A stretch of DNA of 22,921 nt from Balamuthia mandrillaris (taxonomy: Eukaryota; Discosea; Longamoebia; Balamuthiidae): the NCBI GenBank assembly GCA_031835245.1, contig JAVKOQ010000248.1, forward strand, positions 55,001-77,921, in the 5' to 3' direction. Position 1 is the stretch's first letter; each line of letters opens with the position of its first letter. Shown piece by piece: positions 1-7,805 of the stretch. Made by a program: the position numbers and the translations under genes. The notes under the pieces were generated by a model, which saw nothing but the letters and a program-made list of their open reading frames with translations, searched no databases and was not told where the DNA came from.

Positions 1-185
1 CTTACTGGGGTGTCTTTCTTTGCTACCCTTACCACGCTGCCCTTCACTCCCTCTCCCAGCGGAGATCGCTTAAGATCACCACCCAAAAGAAGAGATGTGT
101 TGAAGCAGCGGGCAAAGCAAGCGTTCAGGTCCGAGAAACCTTGCTCTTGAAAAGCGCCGCATCTCAAAACCCTTTCTCTTCCCAT
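1..185 (-). CDS. Possible partial first exon, function unsure (glycine-loop motif)
   Basis: Reading the minus strand from an ATG at 185-183, the frame stays open for 61 codons to the window edge, and an in-frame stop lies a few codons upstream of that ATG. The last third reads SPLGEGVKGSVVRVAKKDT. This has the GxGxxGxV pattern of a protein-kinase nucleotide-binding loop, with the right spacing before a KKDT turn. The next conserved kinase residues would lie outside the window. The final bases at positions 5-1 read GTAAG on the minus strand and could be a splice donor, which would make this a first coding exon. The kinase idea is inference from one short motif; a chance ORF is quite possible. 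Confidence 0.3.
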   Translation of the reverse strand, partial: MGRERVLRCGAFQEQGFSDLNACFARCFNTSLLLGGDLKRSPLGEGVKGSVVRVAKKDTPV

Positions 186-1640
186 CCTTGCATCTTGCGT
201 CACAAGGACTCAGAAGACAAAGCCTGCCTTGGCGAGCTTCGGTCTGGCCCAGGGTTTATCGACAGCCAAGAAAGACACAAACAGTGTTTGCCTCTCAGCT
301 CTCTCCCTCAACCGTCCCTTTGCTCCGCAGGACAAACCTTTGGCATCCTCAAACCCACCTTGAGAGCAGCAGCCTGGAAGAAAAGAAGACACGCAACTGG
401 TCACAGCTGGTTTGTGGCAGATCTGTGCACCGTTTTTTGCCGCTCTTCCTTCTCCCTCTGCTCCCTCTTTTTTAACTCCAACAAGAGAAAAATGATCACC
501 TGACCAGGGCTACTAGTGCAGCTGGTAGGAACCATGCTATGAACTCGCAGCACGTGCGGAATTTCCTTCCCCACACACACAGGGCCGCCATAGTGACTCC
601 CAAACCCACCCACCTTCGCTCCTTGTCAATCCTTTCTCTCTGCACCTGGATGTCCGTTTGGATCGGCTTTTTGCAGGCCAGTTGCGGCCGGAGCCGCGCT
701 TGGACCTGCTACTTCAGTCTGCATCCTCCCTTCGCTCCTGTGCTTTGAAAAGCGATTTTTTCTCTTGTTTTCTCGTTGGTGCACCCCCTCATTTTGTGCC
801 AACAAGCATGCGCTTTAATGGACAGAGGGGAAATATTTTGTCGCCAGTTTGACCCATGTTGAATTAACAAATTTAGACTCCTCGTAATCTGTAGCTAAAC
901 TTTTTTTGAGAAGTCTATTGGCTATCTATTGGGCTGAATGGGCTCAACCTCGTAGATAGTAATTCCTATGGCAGGTCTTAATGACCTCAATGGACATTGA
1001 CCTATCAACTACCCTTTTGTGGGACTTTTTAGTGTTTTTGATATGACAAGATGATCACAATAGTTCTTCCTTCAGAGATCTTAGTTGATATCCTTGGCAG
1101 CTAATGTATGTTCTTTTTACATGTATTGTTAGAACCTGAGCATAGAACCAAGACAGGAACAAAGAGAAAGACAGGAGCCAAACATATTTAATGAGAAGAA
1201 GAAAAACAAGTGTGTTTGTGAGTGTGTTGTTGTCGCTTTTTTCTTCCTGTTCTGTTCTTGTTAAAGGGAAGGTATTTATAGTTGAGAAGACAACCAAGGA
1301 AGGAAAGAGGCTCAGGGTTGTGAAATGACTTCTTGGTTTCTCTGTTCTTAAGTTCTAGGCTTAGGAAAGTTCCAGGGAAGGCAGGAGAAAGAACTTCAGA
1401 ATGGCTCAGTATTGACATAAAAGATAGATGATGGCTGATGTAAGATTATTGATAGAAAAGAAAAAAGGAATGAAGAAAGAGTTGGTTATGTTGGTAGTTG
1501 CCAACAGTATAATACAACAGTGTAATAGTAGTCAATTAACAAAGAGACAAAGGCTTAAACTACAAATACAAGAGAGTAAATGAGATCTAAAAAGTGTCAT
1601 ATGATCTTAGTATAATCCCAATAATCTTTTTTGTTGACAG
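186..1640. other. Stretch without a recognisable gene
   Basis: Positions 186-850 are moderately GC-rich, with several short overlapping ORFs on both strands and no recognisable domain. Part of it could be leader or promoter for the minus-strand exon at the left edge. From about 850 the base composition drops to AT-rich sequence with poly-A and poly-T runs and no coding signal. It grades into the retroelement fossil at about 1640, and more decayed remains of that element may lie here unseen. Confidence 0.5.
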
Positions 1641-2695
1641 TGTTTTACTGCATCCCTCACTACATAGAGGTTACAGTGTCCTTAGAGCCTCTTTGGAACA
1701 TCCTAGATATCTAACCTTATTGAAATAATGACTGTCAACAAGCACTTGATACTTTCAAGCATATCATCTCCAGTCCAACTATCCTATTGGTAAAACTACA
1801 AACACTTATCTCTAGACTCCTCATGTTGTATTCATCCCATACCCTCAGCTTTCCTTTATATCTCCCTATCCTTCCTTTCTCCTCTTTTCCCTTTCTTTGG
1901 ACATTCACTTTTGTTGTTCATCTTCTATTCTCTTGAATACACTTCTTGTCTTATCATCAACTCTTTTATTCCTCAGGTTGAATTCAAACAACAAACCTTA
2001 GTACTTCAGATTGGGACAAACCCTTTTATATTTGCACTGAGACTTCTCAGCATGGTGGTGGTCCCATACTTTACCAGGAAGATGACAATGTCAAGCATAG
2101 CTACATCGACTTTATAAGCAGGCTCTTACATGACCAGGCATGTTTTAACCACTAGTTCATCTCATAAATATCACCCATAGGCCAATGGAGCTACAAAAAG
2201 CCATGTTAAGCTCACTGAATTTATTGCTCCTGAAATCCCTTGAAGGCGACCTTAAAACTGGTCCACTTTCCTCTCCATCATATATATATATATATAATAT
2301 GATATTATGAATTATATATTTAATAATATATACAATTCATGTTAAATCAGCAAATATCCTATTACTCAGATTTTAAACTCTTCAAGCTCTACTTTGGCAG
2401 GCCTTCTTCTTACTTAGACAATTACTTTAACAGCATATCCAAGCTTAAAACTCCATGTGAGATCACTTCTTTTACCTGCAAATCATCTACTCCTCTATCT
2501 ACAAAAAAGTTGCCAATGTAAAAAGGCACTTCCATATTAACAACAAATTTATCCACTTCTTTTTTAGGAACAAATGATGCTGAAAAACTCGTTAGCAAAC
2601 CTTAAAACCAATCCTAAATTTCTCAGCCCCTTCATTATCCATCACTGTACTGATTACATAGCCTACATCCTTCAAAATATCAGTGATAACATTGT
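1640..2695 (+). mobile_element. Ty3/Gypsy (chromovirus) fossil: RT/RNase H junction and integrase remnants
   Basis: Short plus-strand stretches match chromovirus pol in the family order. CQQALDTFKH near 1733-1762 is the link between reverse transcriptase and RNase H. KPFYICTE near 2017 and LYQEDD near 2070 are the start of RNase H. YHP near 2170, ANGATKS near 2179 and NWSTF near 2260 mark the end of the integrase core. Positions 2340-2420 and 2580-2695 resemble the integrase C-terminal region that precedes a chromodomain. The element is thoroughly broken, with probably more than ten breaks and several parts absent, so it is old. I saw no LTRs. It is interrupted at 2697 by a repeat of another family. 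Confidence 0.72.
2278..2335. repeat. (TA)n-rich AT microsatellite
   Basis: A run of TA dinucleotides at about 2280-2296 is followed by imperfect AT-rich sequence to about 2335. It sits inside the integrase remnant of the retroelement fossil and probably expanded after the element died. Confidence 0.85.
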
Positions 2696-2696
2696 G

Positions 2697-3612
2697 ACAA
2701 GGTTCCTTTAAGGGGGCCTGCTTGGGTGTGCCCCATACTTAAAGGGCTACTACAGGGCATTTTAGCAAAAATTATGGGATTAAATATGTGCTGAGGAAAT
2801 GCATGAACTGAGAAGTGTTTTATTGAGCTACAGCTTTTGTGCTCTCACATTGCAGAGGACCAGATAGGTCACAACTACAGAAAAAGGAGCCGAGGGCAAA
2901 GGTGAAAAGCAGTAAGGCACAGTGGCTCATGGCATGTGAGGCCACAAGGTTGACAAAAAAGTTGTTGGCAAGTGGCTCAAGAGGGAGGGTACCATACATG
3001 CTGGGATGCTCAAGGAGCCTGCTGGTGAGTGACGAAGCAAGGCAGGGAGTGCAAATGAAGGTATAGTTAAAGAAACAGATGAGGTAAGCAAAGAGCTCAG
3101 TGACTCAGTAGCTTCCTTTTGCTGAGCTTTCCTTTCCTCTTCTTCTTTTCGACACTTGTTTCAGTGGCATTGCTTTCTTTATTTCTAGAGCTGCCTTTTT
3201 CGCCATGTCTTGGCTTCTTGTTCCTCCTTTTCTTGTTGTTGCTGAGCTCATTGATGCCTTGTGGTTATAGCCCTCTGCTTTTGTTGTTTTTCTTTCTGGA
3301 GCCAGCACTGTTCCTTTGAGGACAAGGGCAAGGGCAAGGGCAAGGGCAAGGGCAAGGGCAAGGGCAAGGGCAAAGGTAAGGGTGAGGGCGAGGATGAGGA
3401 CAAGGGTAAGGGTGAAGGCAAGGGCGAAGGAGACAGCAAGGACAAGCACAAACTTGCAGAAGAAGCTGCTTGGTGACATCATTTTGATGCAGCTTGTTGT
3501 GCTCACCTTCATTGAAGTTTATCTTGCACATCTTTTTGACACTGCTGTTCCTCTCTTTGCTTCTCCTCCCTTTCTTGTTTTCAATGAAGATAGTACTCAT
3601 GGTTGTAGACTT
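2697..3612. repeat. Unclassified dispersed repeat, copy A
   Basis: This segment has two relatives in the window. From about 2815 to 2960 and from about 3030 to 3612 it matches copy B (4099-5215) in the same orientation. From 2697 to about 2960 it matches copy C (5330-5646) in reverse orientation. Its left edge reads GGTTCCTTTAAGGGGGCC, and copy C ends with the near-complement, so these look like element ends. On the minus strand one frame is open through most of 3105-3512 and is shared with copy B, including SSATTRKGGTRSQDM. I know no protein with this sequence. It interrupts the chromovirus fossil and is therefore younger than it. A DNA-transposon derivative or a repeatedly copied gene fragment are both possible. 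Confidence 0.7.
3323..3374 (+). repeat. (GGGCAA)n hexamer array
   Basis: About eight tandem GGGCAA hexamers, followed to about 3430 by diverged versions (GGTAAG, GGTGAG, GGCGAG). The hexamer contains no stop in any of the six frames, which explains the long overlapping ORFs here. Copy B carries a shorter, more degenerate array at the matching place (about 4995-5040), so the expansion happened after the copies parted. Confidence 0.92.
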
Positions 3613-3879
3613 TCTTGTCCACTTTCATCTTTTCCTTGTCTCCTTGCAAGTTGACAAAAAAAGTGGAAAAAAAAACTTTCCATTTTAGCAGGGAAATACA
3701 CACTAAACTGTGTTGCTTGCTACAAATGCCAACAAGACCAATTTTGCCTACTCAACTAAAAAAAATCCTTGATTTGTAAAATGTGGACATAAGCAGTAAA
3801 ACACATGTAAATCAAGCATGACTGAAACACTCAACCATTTTTCAATACAATATAACTGATCCTTATAATTTGAGCAGAC

Positions 3880-4092
3880 CCTCTTAAGTGCTCTCAAGCC
3901 TGTTAATGCTGATACTCCTTTTGATGACAAGCATTTTGAAGTTGAAAAGGTCCTCAACCATGATAGCCTGCCTTTCAAATACTACTATCTCCTGAAATGA
4001 CAAAAAGGATACTCTAATTCAAATAACTCCTGGGTTATAGCCAAGGACTTTGGCTCTCAGCAACCCGTTTTCACCTATTGAGGAAAGAAGTT
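3880..4092 (+). mobile_element. Ty3/Gypsy fossil, chromodomain remnant
   Basis: On the plus strand HFEVEKVLNHDSLPF near 3931-3975 has the hallmark opening of an integrase-fused chromodomain. Aromatic and lysine-rich residues then a GYSNSNNSW stretch follow at the right spacing, with a trailing A.DF. In chromoviruses this domain follows the integrase, so this is best read as the continuation of the fossil at 1640-2695, separated from it by repeat copy A. It is broken, like the rest. Identification rests on pattern only. Confidence 0.65.
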
Positions 4093-4098
4093 CTTCAA

Positions 4099-5215
4099 GT
4101 GTTTTATTGAGCTACAGCTTTTGTGCTCTCACACTGCAGAGGAGTGGGCCACAACAACTGCAGAAAAAGGAGCCGAGGGCAAAGGTGAAGAGCAGTGAGG
4201 CGTAGTGGCTCGTGGCTTGTAAGGCTGCAGGTAGTGTTGAAAGGTGCTTTGATCAGAGATGAACTCGGCCAAACACTCCTTCTGGCCCTCCGTGGTGGAA
4301 TTACCCTTATAGGTCTTGAAGAGGCCGAAGAGAGTGATGTGTGCCTCAAGCACTTTCCCTTTGAGCTTGCTCACCTCTTCAACTATGGGCACAGAAGCAA
4401 CAGAAAGATCAGGTACTGTTTTCTGCTTCTTCTACTTTGTGTGTGTGTCCTCTTCAAAGACTGGAGCAAGGCTCTTTTGATGCTTGTCCAGGTAAGTGTC
4501 CCCCCTTTTTTTTTGAGATTTTTTTCTCTTGCTCTCTTTTCTTGAAGGCCTTACTTTGTTGTTGACACAACTCTTGCTCTCTTTTCTTGAAGGCCTTACT
4601 TTGCTTCCTTTTTCGATTTCACTTCTCCTGTTCATCCAAGTTGTCCAAATGTTGCTGGACACTGGTCGTTATATCAAGTTGAATGGGAACAGATTAATAG
4701 TAAATAAAAAGTGTTGGATAGAGGAGTGCAAATGAAGGTATGGTTAAAGAAGCAGATGGGGTAAGCAAAGAGCTCAGTGACTCAGCAGCCTCCTTTTGCT
4801 GAGCTTTCTTTTCCTTCTCTTCTTTTAGGCACTTGTTTTGGTGGCATTGTGTTCTTTCTTCTGGAGCTGCCTTTTTCACCATGTCTTGGCTTCTTGTTCC
4901 TCCTTTTCTTGTTGTTGCTGAGCTCGTTGATGCCTTTGGCTCTTAGCCCTCTGCTTCCATCATTTTTCTTTCTTTAGCTGGCACTGTTCCTTTGAGGGTG
5001 AGGGCAAGGGTGAGGGCGAGGGCGAAGGCAAGGGCGAAGTAGACAGCAAGGACAAGCATAAACTTGCAGAAGAAGCTGCTCAGCAACGCCGTTTTGATGC
5101 AGCTTGTTGTGCTCGCCTTCTTTGAAGTTTGATGCGCTTCTTTTTGGTGCTGCTGTTCCTCTTGTTTCTTCTCCTCCCTTTCTCTTTTCTTTTTTGCTCA
5201 CCACTCATGTTTATA
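4099..5215. repeat. Unclassified dispersed repeat, copy B
   Basis: From 4099 to about 4250 this matches copy A (from 2815) directly and copy C inverted. From about 4725 to 5215 it matches copy A 3030-3612. Between these is sequence absent from copy A, including a minus-strand ORF (4392-4129) whose C-terminus, QHYLQPYKPRATTPHCSS, recurs in the plus-strand reading of inverted copy C. Shared reading in independent copies suggests that the repeat once carried a gene, but I do not recognise the product and no long intact frame remains. With copy C as its mirror arm, 4099 to about 5526 has the layout of a 1.4 kb element with roughly 160 bp inverted ends. Confidence 0.65.
4526..4603. repeat. 45-bp tandem duplication inside copy B
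   Basis: A 33-base segment at 4526-4558 is repeated identically at 4571-4603, a period of 45 bp. On the minus strand both copies read KVRPSRKES in one frame. It is a recent local duplication, because the two copies are identical while the surrounding repeat family has diverged. Confidence 0.9.
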
Positions 5216-5329
5216 TGCAGCTTGGTCTTGCTTCATGGTTTTGTATGGGTTCCCCTGCTAATAGTGCGCACCAAAGCCACACCATTTTTGCAGACAAAAA
5301 AACAGAAGGAAAAAAAAGAACTGATGGCG

Positions 5330-5646
5330 TGTGACGGGGGAAGGTACTGTTGAGACCGCTGAGCGGCTTCACCAACCTCCCCTTCAACACTACTTGCGGC
5401 CTCACAAGCCACGAGCCACTGCACCTCACTGCTCTTCACCTTTACCCTCGGCTCCTTTTTTTTCTGCTGTTGTTGTGGCCTGCTCCCACTCCTCTGCAGT
5501 GTGAGAGCACAAAAGCTGTAGCTCAATAATTGTCTTCTCAGTTTGTGCACATCCTCAGCACTTATCCCATAATTTTTGCTAAAATGCCCTGCACTAGCCC
5601 TTTGAGTATGGGACGAACCTGAGCAGGCCCCCTTAAGGAAGGTAGT
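5330..5646. repeat. Unclassified dispersed repeat, inverted copy C
   Basis: The reverse complement of this segment matches 2697-2960 of copy A and 4099-4250 of copy B. Its outer end, CCCCCTTAAGGAAGG near 5630-5644, mirrors the left end of copy A. The minus-strand frame from 5670 to 5233 is open for 145 codons and includes KEPRVKVKSSEVQWL, shared with copy A as KEPRAKVKSSKAQWL. The function is unknown. Flanks contain GTGA-like short matches, but no convincing target-site duplication could be fixed. Confidence 0.7.
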
Positions 5647-5799
5647 GATGTTGGAAAACCAATAATTCACTTCATTATGACTTTTTATTGATACTTTCCC
5701 TGGATACTCTAAATTGTCTCACCCTTTTTATTTTCCCTTTTTCCTCACAACACATTCAAAGCACACTTTGGTCCATACCCCTTCTTCCTGTGAATAAAC
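5647..5799. other. AT-rich sequence without recognised feature
   Basis: Sequence between repeat copy C and the possible integrase remnant. It may belong to the same retroelement fossil, but no motif is clear. Confidence 0.4.
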
Positions 5800-6080
5800 C
5801 CAGAGTTGTTTATATACCATCTCTTTCATGATCCACAGGATTTATCCCCTAGCAACACATTGACATTGCTAATATGCTCTTTATCAACATTTATACAGAT
5901 AACCACAGCAAAAGTATTTGTGACTGCCACCTCTCCATGGTTTCAATGGCTATTTTCTAGTGCACCAAACAACAAATGAAGAGAACATCAACAACAAACT
6001 AGGGACATCATGAGACCTTAAGGCTTGCCTTGACCAGAAGTTCACTAATAATGCTTGTTTTTATTTCAAAATAGTTGTTT
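5800..6080 (+). mobile_element. Probable Ty3/Gypsy integrase-core remnant
   Basis: A plus-strand stretch with GFIP near 5830 followed by HIDIANMLFINIY at 5852-5890 resembles the integrase core of Ty3/Gypsy elements, where FIP precedes a helix before the second catalytic aspartate region. This part is missing from the fossil at 1640-2695, so it may be a displaced piece of the same element or a second copy. It is broken and short, so the identification is tentative. Confidence 0.4.
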
Positions 6081-6214
6081 TACTTTAATAACACAGATAT
6101 TAGTCTCTATGTATTTATGTGTGATTATTTTTCTTATGCATTTCAACAATTACAAGCATGTAAAAGCATACCACTTTAATTGCTTTCTATTATCAAATAA
6201 CAATGAAATGATTG

Positions 6215-6380
6215 TAGACACAAAGTAAGTATAAAACACAAACTTTTTTACTAAAAGTAAAGAGTACAAGCAAAAGTACCTTTGTTGTAAAATAAGAATG
6301 GGAATGATAGCAAAGACAAAGTAAGTATAAGACCTGAACTTAATTTACTAAAAGTAAAGAGTACAAATAAAGTATCTTGT
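6215..6380. repeat. 98-bp imperfect tandem duplication
   Basis: Sequence containing ACAAAGTAAGTATAA and ACTAAAAGTAAAGAGTACAA occurs at about 6217-6280 and again at about 6315-6378 with few differences. The sequence is AT-rich, non-coding and flanks the MORC remnant on its 3' side. Confidence 0.85.
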
Positions 6381-6411
6381 TATAAGTTGTAAGTTGTAAG
6401 TTGTAAGTTGT
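6379..6411. repeat. Heptamer array (TTGTAAG)n
   Basis: Four consecutive 7-base units of the form AAGTTGT follow directly after the 98-bp duplication. Confidence 0.9.
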
Positions 6412-6493
6412 CCCAAGAGGAAAAAAGAAGAAACAAGGGGAGGTGGTATTTAAACTAGAAGAAAGATCCATAAAAGAACAAAGCATAAAATAG

Positions 6494-6511
6494 AAGAGAG
6501 AGAGAGAGAGA
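6494..6511. repeat. (AG)n microsatellite
   Basis: Nine AG dinucleotides. On the minus strand this is a CT run like those found in introns elsewhere in the window, and it may lie in an intron of the MORC remnant. Confidence 0.9.
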
Positions 6512-6816
6512 AAAGGAAACATCAAGAAAAGGGAAGAGGAAGATGAGAGGTTTCCTCAGGTTGATGGCAGAAGGAGACTTGGTAGAAAAAAGAGCTACTA
6601 TGTTGGAGTTTTCCAACACCTTGTGTTGTATTATAAAAGGGAACAAAATGAAAAGGCAACATTAGAAGAACAAGAAGAGAGAGGACAATAAAGAGAAAGA
6701 AATAGAACAGAAGAAAGAGCACATACCTGACTTGAACCCATTGCCGTAATGTCCAATTGACCTGTCATGGCCGTCTTTGAGTGATTTGCTGAGTAGTGAG
6801 TCACGTTTCATTTGAA

Positions 6817-6821
<5 letters not shown>

Positions 6822-6862
<41 letters not shown>
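6822..6862. repeat. (AG)n microsatellite in a MORC-remnant intron
   Basis: About twenty AG units. It reads as CT on the minus strand, inside the predicted intron 6775-6896, where it would serve as part of a polypyrimidine tract. Confidence 0.92.
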
Positions 6863-6865
<3 letters not shown>

Positions 6866-7151
6866 AGAGGGATAAGGAAAGTAGTTGCCTTTTCACAGTG
6901 GCCAAAAGATAGCCTCCGGTGCAGCTCCAAAGGAGACATGCCTTCAAGATAAAATGAGGGCCGTTCTTGATATTGAGTCCTTCCTCTGCTAAACTGAGGC
7001 TACGCGTCCAACCATCGCCATCTTCCATTGTCAGATTCTCTGTGAATGACAACACGATTGTACGCCAAGGGGGAGAGGAAGAGTGAGAAGGAGGAGAGAG
7101 AACAGGTTGTATGGAGATTCAATAGTCAGATTTGGGAAAGTGCAGAAGAGC

Positions 7152-7171
7152 AAGAGAGAGAGAGAGAGAGA
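7152..7171. repeat. (AG)n microsatellite in a MORC-remnant intron
   Basis: Ten AG units just inside the predicted donor of intron 7040-7179. It reads as CT on the coding strand. Confidence 0.88.
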
Positions 7172-7491
7172 ACCAGTACTTGGAGGGGCGTTTTCTGGTT
7201 CTTCTGTGGGTTGTATATGAGGCAACTTTTCCACATCAATCTCAAATCGAGTGGCTTTGGCGTCAAGAGCATTGTCTGCAGAGTGTTGGAATTTTCCGTA
7301 CCAAAAACACCACAAAACATGTACATGCAAAGAAATGAAAAAAGCTATTGTGAAAGGGAGAGGCCAAGGAAGTGGGCCAAGGAACGAACCAGCTTCCTCG
7401 GCGATAGCGCCAAAGACCCAAACATGAGAAAATCATTGCATCCTCCCACACAGCTGACCAACGCGCGATGGTTTGGTTTGGCAGTAGTCCC

Positions 7492-7499
7492 TGTCGACA
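7492..7499. promoter_or_regulatory. Palindrome TGTCGACA, site 1
   Basis: A perfect 8-base palindrome 314 bp upstream of the SMNDC1 ATG. The same octamer recurs in two other gene-start regions of the window (see the corresponding finding). No known factor is assigned. Confidence 0.4.
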
Positions 7500-7688
7500 C
7501 TAATTTTCCCCGCTAAAAGTAGCAGGGAAGCGCAGGACTATTTTGCTGCCCTTTTTTCCCTTGCCATTTCTTTTCAAGTCAGCTGCGCCCTTTGTCGAAT
7601 TTCGTTTTTTTTTTTGGGGGGTGCGTGACGTGGATATTTCCTTCCTAGAAACGTGCTGATGCAATCATTTACTACTTTTGGTTAATCA

Positions 7689-7696
7689 TGTCGACA
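7689..7696. promoter_or_regulatory. Palindrome TGTCGACA, site 2
   Basis: Second copy of the octamer, 117 bp upstream of the SMNDC1 ATG and within the context ATCATGTCGACA. The aprataxin/SDR39U1 promoter has the same ATCATGTCGACA context. Confidence 0.4.
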
Positions 7697-7738
7697 AAAA
7701 GAAAAAGCACCGAAAAAAAAAAGTACCCCGCAAAACAC

Positions 7739-7740
<2 letters not shown>

Positions 7741-7783
<43 letters not shown>
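7741..7783 (+). repeat. (GA)n microsatellite in the SMNDC1 leader
   Basis: About twenty GA units, with one interruption near the left end, ending 23 bp before the SMNDC1 ATG, so probably in the 5' untranslated region or core promoter. Confidence 0.95.
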
Positions 7784-7787
<4 letters not shown>

Positions 7788-7805
7788 CGGTAGCAGGAGA
7801 GAGAG

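Larger units (their letters stand above)
6727..7429 (-). pseudogene. MORC-family GHKL ATPase, 5'-truncated exons
   Basis: Five minus-strand segments splice in phase: 7429-7390, 7275-7180, 7039-7013, 6941-6897 and 6774-6727. The product shows the MORC ATPase signatures in order: SHVWVFGAIAE before the N-box, DNALDAKATRFEIDVEK (N-box with metal-binding asparagine), EDGDGMSPLELHRRLSFGH (ATP-lid DGxGM motif) and SIGHYGNGFKSG (glycine loop). MORC proteins are chromatin compaction and silencing ATPases in animals and plants. The last intron is the weakest call and would shorten the loop after FGH. A possible next segment near 6620-6560 reads NIVALFSTKSPSAINL, which resembles the following MORC strand, but its splice phase does not fit. 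Upstream of 7429 an in-frame TGA comes at once, with no acceptor or ATG before it, and the SMNDC1 promoter follows. I therefore read this as a decaying copy; a gene with an unseen first exon is the alternative. Confidence 0.62.

Noticed and set aside
3105-3654. Long ORFs on both strands around 3105-3654 with Leu/Ala-, Pro/Cys- or Arg/Ala-rich products
   Set aside because: They come from the GGGCAA hexamer array, which has no stops in any frame. The products are low-complexity, and only limited frame sharing with copy B exists.
4195-4545. Plus-strand gene with donor CAGGTAAGT at about 4490
   Set aside because: The donor match is good, but the frame lies in a repeat copy, the product has no known domain, and no matching acceptor and second exon could be supported.
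4099-5526. A complete autonomous DNA transposon with terminal inverted repeats
   Set aside because: The mirror ends are real, but no transposase motif, no long intact frame and no clear target-site duplication were seen. It is reported only as an unclassified repeat.
7046-7516. A 156-codon plus-strand ORF at 7046-7516
   Set aside because: It overlaps the MORC-like exons on the opposite strand and is rich in Glu/Arg from GA repeats. Only the minus strand shows conserved motifs.
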